Shown in pieces: positions 8,186 through 11,802 of a DNA stretch of 11,802 bases (positions within the stretch are counted from its first letter, which is position 1; each line of letters opens with the position of its first letter). Origin of the DNA: Lentisphaeria bacterium (GTDB taxonomy: Bacteria; Verrucomicrobiota; Lentisphaeria; Oligosphaerales; Oligosphaeraceae). Made by a program: the position numbers and the translations under genes. The notes below the pieces were generated by a model. That model was not told where the DNA came from. It did not search any database and worked only from the letters and a program-made list of their open reading frames with translations. The stretch is from positions 1-11,802 of the forward strand of contig JAEDMH010000071.1 of NCBI GenBank assembly GCA_016303095.1. The letters are read 5' to 3'.

Positions 8186-8202
8186 GTCATATTCTCTATG
8201 AC
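8186..8202. repeat. Inverted repeat GTCATA-N5-TATGAC, possible operator
   Basis: Perfect 6-bp half-sites around TTCTC, directly abutting the last unit of the 10-bp repeat. The half-site resembles the GTCATA part of a Pho box, but Pho boxes are direct rather than inverted repeats, so this is only a candidate operator for the divergent genes. Confidence 0.35.
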
Positions 8203-8217
8203 TTTGCCCGACAATCG

Positions 8218-8233
8218 GTTATCCTGTTATCCT
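8218..8233. repeat. Octamer GTTATCCT in two tandem copies
   Basis: Two exact adjacent copies, 8218-8225 and 8226-8233, followed by a related ATTATCGTATCC stretch. It lies in the leader or promoter zone of the 8327 gene. A two-copy octamer could be chance. Confidence 0.4.
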
Positions 8234-8269
8234 CCCCCATTATCGTATCCCCGTGTTCCTCGCCGGAAC

Positions 8270-8293
8270 CTCCCCCGCTCCCCCGCTCCCCCG
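8270..8293. repeat. Octamer CTCCCCCG in three tandem copies
   Basis: Three exact adjacent copies (8270-8277, 8278-8285, 8286-8293), ending 33 bases before the start codon at 8327. The pyrimidine-only character continues downstream to 8309. Copy-number change here would alter the 5' leader of the 8327 gene. Confidence 0.6.
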
Positions 8294-8315
8294 CTTCTCC
8301 CCTTTCCCGTTTCCC

Positions 8316-8321
8316 AGGAGG
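8316..8321 (+). promoter_or_regulatory. Shine-Dalgarno AGGAGG deciding the 8327 start
   Basis: A full AGGAGG lies 5 bases before ATG 8327. The product from that ATG begins directly with a signal peptide, whereas the longer open frame from 8126 would place this site inside coding sequence. Confidence 0.85.
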
Positions 8322-8326
8322 TCCTC

Positions 8327-9226
8327 ATGTCTCCCATCTTCCGCCCCCTTTTCCTGCTTTTCGCCCTCATCCCCTTCCTGCCCCGCTTTTCCGCCCAGGA
8401 AATTCCCCAGGTGACCCGTTCCTTGGCCGTCCCCCGGGTCGCCCCGGGCTCCGTAGTGAAAGTAGAGCTTCAGATTTCCTTTGCCCGGGAGGAGAGCTTG
8501 CCGGATGCCTGGATCCTGGAAGAGAGCTGGCCCTCCTCCTGCCAGATTCTGGCCGCCTTCTGGAAGGGGCGTCCCTGGAGTCCGGTGTCGCGTCCCCAGG
8601 GGTATGCTTGGCTCTTCGGGTATCCGGGAGAGGAATGGGTGGTGGAGGAGGGCACCCTGACCTACCTGCTCCAGACCCCCTCCCTCTCCCCGGAGGAGAC
8701 CCCGGCCACTCTCTCCGTGGAGGGAGTGGCCTCCACCTGGGAAGGCTCCACCCCCCTCCAGGGAGACGCCACCCTGACCCTGGATCCCGAAGCCGATTTC
8801 CTGGAATCCCCTCTCTTCCTCCTGCCTCTCCAACCCGGCTGGAACCTCCTCTCCCTCCCCGCCAAAATGGAACCCCAGGGACTCCAGGAACTGGCCAGAA
8901 ACGCCCCCGTCTATCTCTGCCGCACCGCAGACGGCTCCGGACTCTTCTACCAGGGAACTGTCCCGGAAACCCCCGGACAACCCTTCTGGATCCGGGAAGA
9001 GGGGGAACTCCCCCGGGAAGTGCTGCTGATGGCCCAGGAACCCCCCGCCTCCCAACTGGTCACCGCAGGACACTGGCGCAGGGGAAGCAATCTGGCCGGC
9101 GTCAGCGGAACTCTCCCCCTCCCCTGCCCGAATGTCAAAAAACTCTGGCATTGGCAGGATCATCAATACACCCCAAAAAACGATCCCACCCTGAGACCAG
9201 GACAGGCCGCATGGCTCCTCCGATAA
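8327..9226 (+). CDS. Secreted protein of unknown function with paired PGWNLLSLP-type C-terminal modules
   Basis: A 299-residue exported protein with no enzyme motif. Residues 1-23 are a signal peptide (MSPIFRPLFLLFALIPFLPRFSA). Residues about 27-155 look like an all-beta domain (VTRSLAVPRVAPGSVVKVELQISF, ILEESWPSS, GTLTYLLQTP, GDATLTL), resembling modules of large surface or dockerin-bearing proteins, where ILEE-WP and TYLL-P blocks recur. Residues about 165-299 hold two related halves: LQPGWNLLSLPAK with PGQPFWI, and WRRGSNLAGVSG with RPGQAAWLL. Such GWNL-L repeats are common in secreted PVC proteins. There is no membrane anchor, lipobox or sorting tail. ATG 8327 is fixed by AGGAGG 5 bases upstream. 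It is divergent from the alkaline phosphatase and followed by a hairpin at 9294-9319, so it is probably monocistronic. Confidence 0.85.
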   Translation: MSPIFRPLFLLFALIPFLPRFSAQEIPQVTRSLAVPRVAPGSVVKVELQISFAREESLPDAWILEESWPSSCQILAAFWKGRPWSPVSRPQGYAWLFGYPGEEWVVEEGTLTYLLQTPSLSPEETPATLSVEGVASTWEGSTPLQGDATLTLDPEADFLESPLFLLPLQPGWNLLSLPAKMEPQGLQELARNAPVYLCRTADGSGLFYQGTVPETPGQPFWIREEGELPREVLLMAQEPPASQLVTAGHWRRGSNLAGVSGTLPLPCPNVKKLWHWQDHQYTPKNDPTLRPGQAAWLLR

Positions 9227-9293
9227 CCCAAAATTTCCTCTCCCCCTCCTCTGATCCCCCCATCGGACATCCCGGGCCACAGACGGACAGGGA

Positions 9294-9319
9294 AAGACAG
9301 AAAATGTGAGTTCTGTCTT
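9294..9319 (+). terminator. Hairpin, weak candidate terminator for the 8327 gene
   Basis: Perfect 9-bp stem AAGACAGAA / TTCTGTCTT around an 8-base loop, 67 bases after the stop at 9226 and followed by a short pyrimidine stretch (CTT). The stem is AT-rich and no long T-run follows, so intrinsic termination would be inefficient; an operator role is possible. Confidence 0.45.
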
Positions 9320-9450
9320 CTTAGAGAATCAGACTGTTATGCCATTATCCAAGACAAAATCCGCCAACTTCCTCACTTTTTACACAATTCTAAATTTTAA
9401 TCCATAACTTCCTCATTTATCGAATCTTTAGGAAATTATGCATTACAGTA
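9320..9450 (+). promoter_or_regulatory. AT-rich island, probable promoter region of the CBM48 gene
   Basis: The most AT-rich stretch of the window, including TTTTTACACAATTCTAAATT and the following TTTAATCC. TTTACA at 9379-9384 could be a -35 element, but no good -10 lies at standard spacing, so I do not name a start point. A 10-bp direct repeat AACTTCCTCA occurs at 9366-9375 and 9406-9415, 40 bp apart, suggesting a regulator binding twice. The CBM48 gene starts about 90 bases beyond the island. Confidence 0.45.
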
Positions 9451-9528
9451 CGGCATTCTTCCGGAGGGAGGGAGGGATTTCTCCCCGCCCTTTCCCCTCC
9501 TTATGTCCTCTTCTCCTCATCCCCATCC

Positions 9529-9534
9529 AGGAGG
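9529..9534 (+). promoter_or_regulatory. Shine-Dalgarno AGGAGG deciding the CBM48 start
   Basis: AGGAGG lies 7 bases before ATG 9542. An ATG at 9503 in the same frame has no such site and would put this one inside the gene; the ATG at 9537 is out of frame. Confidence 0.8.
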
Positions 9535-9541
9535 AAATGCC

Positions 9542-9880
9542 ATGGCCACTTCCAAAGAGAAATCCCCCGCTCCTGCGAAACGGCGTCTGAAGTCCAGTCC
9601 TCGGGCGGGTCAGCCCCGTGGTCGCCGCGTCACTTTCCGCTATCGTGGAGAGCCGGGTCACCAGGTCACGGTGGCGGGCACCTTCAATGACTGGGATCCC
9701 CAGGCCCGTCCCCTGGCCTACGAGGAGAGCACGGGAGAATACATGGTGCGCTTTCTCCTGAAGAAAGGGACCTACCAATACAAGCTGGTGGTGGACGGCC
9801 AGTGGATTCTGGATCCCACGAACCCCAAGGAAGCCCCCAATGACTTCGGAGGCAGCAACAACGTCATCATCGTGGAGTAG
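9542..9880 (+). CDS. Stand-alone CBM48 (AMPK-beta-type) glycogen-binding protein
   Basis: A 112-residue protein with no signal peptide, so cytoplasmic. Residues 1-30 are a basic, Ser/Pro-rich tail (KEKSPAPAKRRLK, RGRR). Residues about 31-112 form one carbohydrate-binding module of the CBM48/AMPK1 glycogen-binding type: VTVAGTFNDWDP, KKGTYQYKLVVDGQWILDP and GGSNNVIIVE. The four sugar-contacting positions known from the AMPK beta subunit (W100, K126, W133, N150) have counterparts in W51, K81, W88 and N106 or N107. No catalytic domain is present and the gene is complete, so it is not a broken branching enzyme. It sits 203 bases upstream of glycogen synthase in the same direction, which points to a glycogen-targeting or granule-associated role; the basic tail could contact another protein or nucleic acid. 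The domain is certain, the function inferred. Confidence 0.9.
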   Translation: MATSKEKSPAPAKRRLKSSPRAGQPRGRRVTFRYRGEPGHQVTVAGTFNDWDPQARPLAYEESTGEYMVRFLLKKGTYQYKLVVDGQWILDPTNPKEAPNDFGGSNNVIIVE

Positions 9881-10083
9881 GACGATTCCCTTCTTTTCCT
9901 AGAGTTCCTTTCCTCCGCCCCCCGCCCTGCCCTCTCCTTTCCGCCCCCCCAATCCCCCCGGGGAGGGGAAGCAGGAGCGGCGACTTTCCCCGGACGGACG
10001 CCGATTTCCCCCTCCCTCTTTTCCCCACCCCCAAAACCGGCAGAGTTTCGGCCCCTGCCCACAACCAAATTCCATTGGGAAAC

Positions 10084-11748
10084 ATGAAACGTCAAGATCC
10101 TGCGCCTCGGCTTGTCCCCACCAAAAGTGTGGAGGAACTGATGGACACGAAGGCGGACGTCCAGGTGCTGCGCCGGGAAGGCGCTCCCTGCCCCGACTGC
10201 CCGAAGATTCTGGTGGTCACTCCGGAAATCACCTATCTGCCCCAGGAAATTCTCAACAACGGCTTTGGCACCAACCAGTATAGCGATTTGACCAACCAGC
10301 AGGTCTCCTACTCCTCCAAGGCGGGGGGCCTGGCGGATGTCTCCGCCTCCCTGGTCTCCGCCCTCTACAACATGGGAGCGGATGTCCATGTGGCCCTGCC
10401 CTTCTACCGGAAGCTCTACCACATTGATCCCAGCAAGCTGGACCACTACGAGAAGCGGCGTCTCCAGCTCTCCAGCGCCGTGCCGGAGGAGCGGGTGCAT
10501 TTTGCCAAGGACTACATTTTCAACTACCGGGAGCGGGTCTATTCCACCGATCCGGAGCGCTCCAAGCGCATCAGCCTGGCCTTCCAGCGGGAAATCATCA
10601 ACCACACCATCCCGGAACTCCAGCCGGATCTCATCCACTGCAACGACTGGATGACCGGACTGCTGCCCGCCTTCGCCCGCCGCATGCGCATTCCCAGCCT
10701 CTTCACGGTCCACAACATCCACACCCAGAAGACCACCATGGAGCAGATCGAAGACGCCGGCATCGACGCCGCCTTCTTCTGGCATAATCTCTACTTCGAG
10801 AGACCCCCCTACTCCTACGACGAAAGCCGCTCCTCCAACCAGGTGGACTTCCTCACCTCCGGCATCTTCGCCAGCCACTTCATCAACACCGTCTCCCCCA
10901 CCTTCCTCAAGGAAATCGTGGACGGACGCATCGGCTTCATCCCCGGATATATCCGAAACGAAATCGCCAACAAGTACTACGCCGGCGTGGCCACGGGAAT
11001 CCTCAACGCCCCCGACCCCGACGACGATCCGGCCTGCGACCCCGAGCTGGAACTCCACTACACCCCCGAGACCCACGCAGAATCCAAGCGGAAAATCAAG
11101 GCCGATTTCCAGAAGAAGCTGGGACTCCAGGTGAATCCCGACGCCCCCCTCTTCTTCTGGCCCTCCCGGCTGGACCCCGTCCAAAAAGGCCCCCAGCTCC
11201 TGGCCCACATCCTCTACCAGGTCATCCACAAATACTGGGATCGCCAAATCCAATTCGCCTTCGTGGCCGACGGCCCCTACCAGAATGTCTTCCGCTCCAT
11301 CGCCGACCAGCATAAGTTCCATAGCCTGGTGGCCGTCCTCTCCTTCGACAAGGCCCTCTCCAAACACGGATACGCCGCCTCCGACTTCGTGCTCATGCCC
11401 TCCAGCTACGAGCCCTGCGGACTGCCCCAGATGACCGCCCCCATCTACGGAAGCCTGCCCCTGGTCCATGATACCGGCGGACTCCATGACACCGTCACCG
11501 ACCTGGATGTCCACGCCCATACCGGCAACGGCTTCGTCTTCAAGAACTTCGATGACTACGGCCTCTTCTGGGCCATCGACCAGGCCATGAATTTCTGGGC
11601 CCAGCCGGCGGAAGTCCGGGAACGGGAAATCCGCCGCATCATGGTGGAAAGCAAAAACCGCTTCAACCACCGCCAAACCGCCCAGGCCTACATCGACCTC
11701 TACGAGAAAATGCTCCACCGCAAATTGGTGGAGTGGGAGGCGAAATAG
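10084..11748 (+). CDS. glgA: Glycogen synthase, GT5 family (ADP-glucose dependent)
   Basis: Cytoplasmic glycosyltransferase adding alpha-1,4 glucosyl units from a sugar nucleotide to glycogen; 554 residues if started at 10084, against about 480 for E. coli GlgA. Family marks: KILVVTPEITYLPQ, SKAGGLADVSASL (K79, equivalent to E. coli K15), LIHCNDWMTGLLP, LFTVHNIH, WPSRLDPVQKGPQLL (R362 and K368), SSYEPCGLPQM (E443) and HDTGGLHDTV. The extra length lies in the N-terminal tail and around residues 230-335, including an acidic NAPDPDDDPACDPE loop. KAGG replaces the usual KTGG, and the R-to-K spacing is one residue longer than in E. coli. The start is uncertain: ATG 10084 has only weak GGGA, whereas ATG 10141 has GGAGG 5 bases upstream and would give 535 residues. 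Upstream is the CBM48 protein; an octamer repeat begins one base after the stop. Confidence 0.94.
   Translation: MKRQDPAPRLVPTKSVEELMDTKADVQVLRREGAPCPDCPKILVVTPEITYLPQEILNNGFGTNQYSDLTNQQVSYSSKAGGLADVSASLVSALYNMGADVHVALPFYRKLYHIDPSKLDHYEKRRLQLSSAVPEERVHFAKDYIFNYRERVYSTDPERSKRISLAFQREIINHTIPELQPDLIHCNDWMTGLLPAFARRMRIPSLFTVHNIHTQKTTMEQIEDAGIDAAFFWHNLYFERPPYSYDESRSSNQVDFLTSGIFASHFINTVSPTFLKEIVDGRIGFIPGYIRNEIANKYYAGVATGILNAPDPDDDPACDPELELHYTPETHAESKRKIKADFQKKLGLQVNPDAPLFFWPSRLDPVQKGPQLLAHILYQVIHKYWDRQIQFAFVADGPYQNVFRSIADQHKFHSLVAVLSFDKALSKHGYAASDFVLMPSSYEPCGLPQMTAPIYGSLPLVHDTGGLHDTVTDLDVHAHTGNGFVFKNFDDYGLFWAIDQAMNFWAQPAEVREREIRRIMVESKNRFNHRQTAQAYIDLYEKMLHRKLVEWEAK
10131..10135 (+). promoter_or_regulatory. 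Shine-Dalgarno GGAGG supporting an alternative glgA start at 10141
   Basis: GGAGG ends 5 bases before ATG 10141, inside the longer reading frame. Codons between 10084 and 10141 include several that are uncommon elsewhere in the gene (CCT, CTT, AGT), which also favours the shorter product beginning MDTKADVQ. The GT5 domain is complete with either start. Confidence 0.5.
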
Positions 11749-11749
11749 G

Positions 11750-11802
11750 CTAGAAATCTAGAAATCTAGAAATCTAGAAATCTAGAAATCTAGAAATCTA
11801 GA
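11750..11802. repeat. Octamer tandem repeat CTAGAAAT, six full copies plus 5 bases, continuing past the window
   Basis: Exact head-to-tail copies with no mismatch, starting one base after the glgA stop codon (TAG at 11746-11748). Every junction makes the palindrome TCTAGA, so single strands could pair with themselves at many registers. It is AT-rich in GC-rich surroundings. No reading frame or known element is recognised. It may be a variable-number repeat or mark an assembly break. Confidence 0.95.

Larger units (their letters stand above)
7930..8326. other. Divergent intergenic region with several short repeats
   Basis: 397 bases between the outward-reading alkaline phosphatase and the 8327 gene, so it should hold both promoters. 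No convincing -35/-10 pair stands out. A plus-strand frame is open from 8126 but uses rare codons, has no ribosome-binding site and loses the signal peptide position, so I treat it as non-coding. The region contains a hairpin (8073-8093), a triple 10-bp repeat (8156-8185), an inverted repeat (8186-8202), and two octamer tandem repeats (8218-8233 and 8270-8293). Confidence 0.7.
9227..9541. other. Intergenic region between the secreted protein and CBM48 genes
   Basis: 315 bases with no supportable gene. It begins with a C-rich stretch, then the 9294-9319 hairpin, then an AT-rich island from about 9318 to 9450 that contrasts with the surrounding GC-rich DNA and probably carries the promoter for the CBM48 gene, and ends in a purine run (GGAGGGAGGGAGGG near 9462) and the CBM48 ribosome-binding site. 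Confidence 0.7.

Noticed and set aside
8126..8326. N-terminal extension of the secreted protein to ATG 8126.
   Set aside because: It would bury the signal peptide at residue 68 and make AGGAGG at 8316 coding; the region is full of tandem repeats and Pro/Ser-rich translation.
5596..9309. A 1237-codon plus-strand open frame running antisense to the YibE/F and alkaline phosphatase genes and on through the 8327 gene out of frame.
   Set aside because: The translation is Gly/Glu/Leu-rich with no recognisable domain, and the opposite strand carries well-formed families with all motifs. Strong GC codon bias makes antisense frames free of stops.
9772..11718. A 648-codon minus-strand open frame covering the glycogen synthase gene.
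   Set aside because: Val/Gly/Glu-rich low-complexity shadow of glgA; the plus strand encodes a complete GT5 enzyme.
11750..11802. CRISPR array as an explanation of the octamer repeat.
   Set aside because: Units are 8 bases with no spacers and there are no cas genes.

Overview
The window is GC-rich, gene-dense chromosomal DNA from a Gram-negative bacterium. An LolC/LolD-type lipoprotein release pair implies an outer membrane, and several products carry cleavable signal peptides. A secreted GH95 glycosidase, a long GT5 glycogen synthase and a secreted protein with paired 'PGWNLLSLP' C-terminal modules together suggest the PVC superphylum, most likely Lentisphaerota or Kiritimatiellota. That placement is inferred from gene content and style only; no marker gene such as rRNA is present.

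Layout. From 7929 down to 1 everything is on the minus strand, in transcription order: a secreted PhoA-type alkaline phosphatase (7929-6568), a YibE/F-family membrane protein (6444-5305), a LolC/E-type permease (5289-4003), a LolD-type ATPase (4003-3302), a YeiH/UPF0324 membrane protein (3276-2275) and a GH95 glycosidase (2083 to beyond the left edge). The four genes from YibE/F to YeiH are separated by 15, -1 and 25 bases and look like one operon. From 8327 to the right edge everything is on the plus strand: a secreted protein of unknown function (8327-9226), a small stand-alone CBM48 glycogen-binding protein (9542-9880) and a GT5 glycogen synthase (10084 or 10141 to 11748). The two blocks diverge from a 397-base intergenic region.

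How the genes fit together. The CBM48 protein and glycogen synthase form a plausible storage-polysaccharide pair: one binds alpha-glucan and the other extends it from ADP-glucose. The YibE/F-LolC/D-YeiH group is an envelope and transport operon. The alkaline phosphatase and GH95 enzyme are exported hydrolases for phosphate and sugar scavenging.

The most unusual DNA is non-coding. An octamer tandem array (CTAGAAAT, six full copies plus a partial one) begins one base after the glycogen synthase stop and runs off the window. The divergent intergenic region holds a 10-bp triple repeat with near-palindromic units, an adjoining inverted repeat, a 2x8-bp repeat, a 3x8-bp repeat and a hairpin. A markedly AT-rich island with a 10-bp direct repeat lies upstream of the CBM48 gene. 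I saw no rRNA, tRNA, CRISPR array, insertion sequence or phage gene. I found no clearly novel multi-gene system; the CBM48-GlgA pair and the octamer repeats are the best leads.
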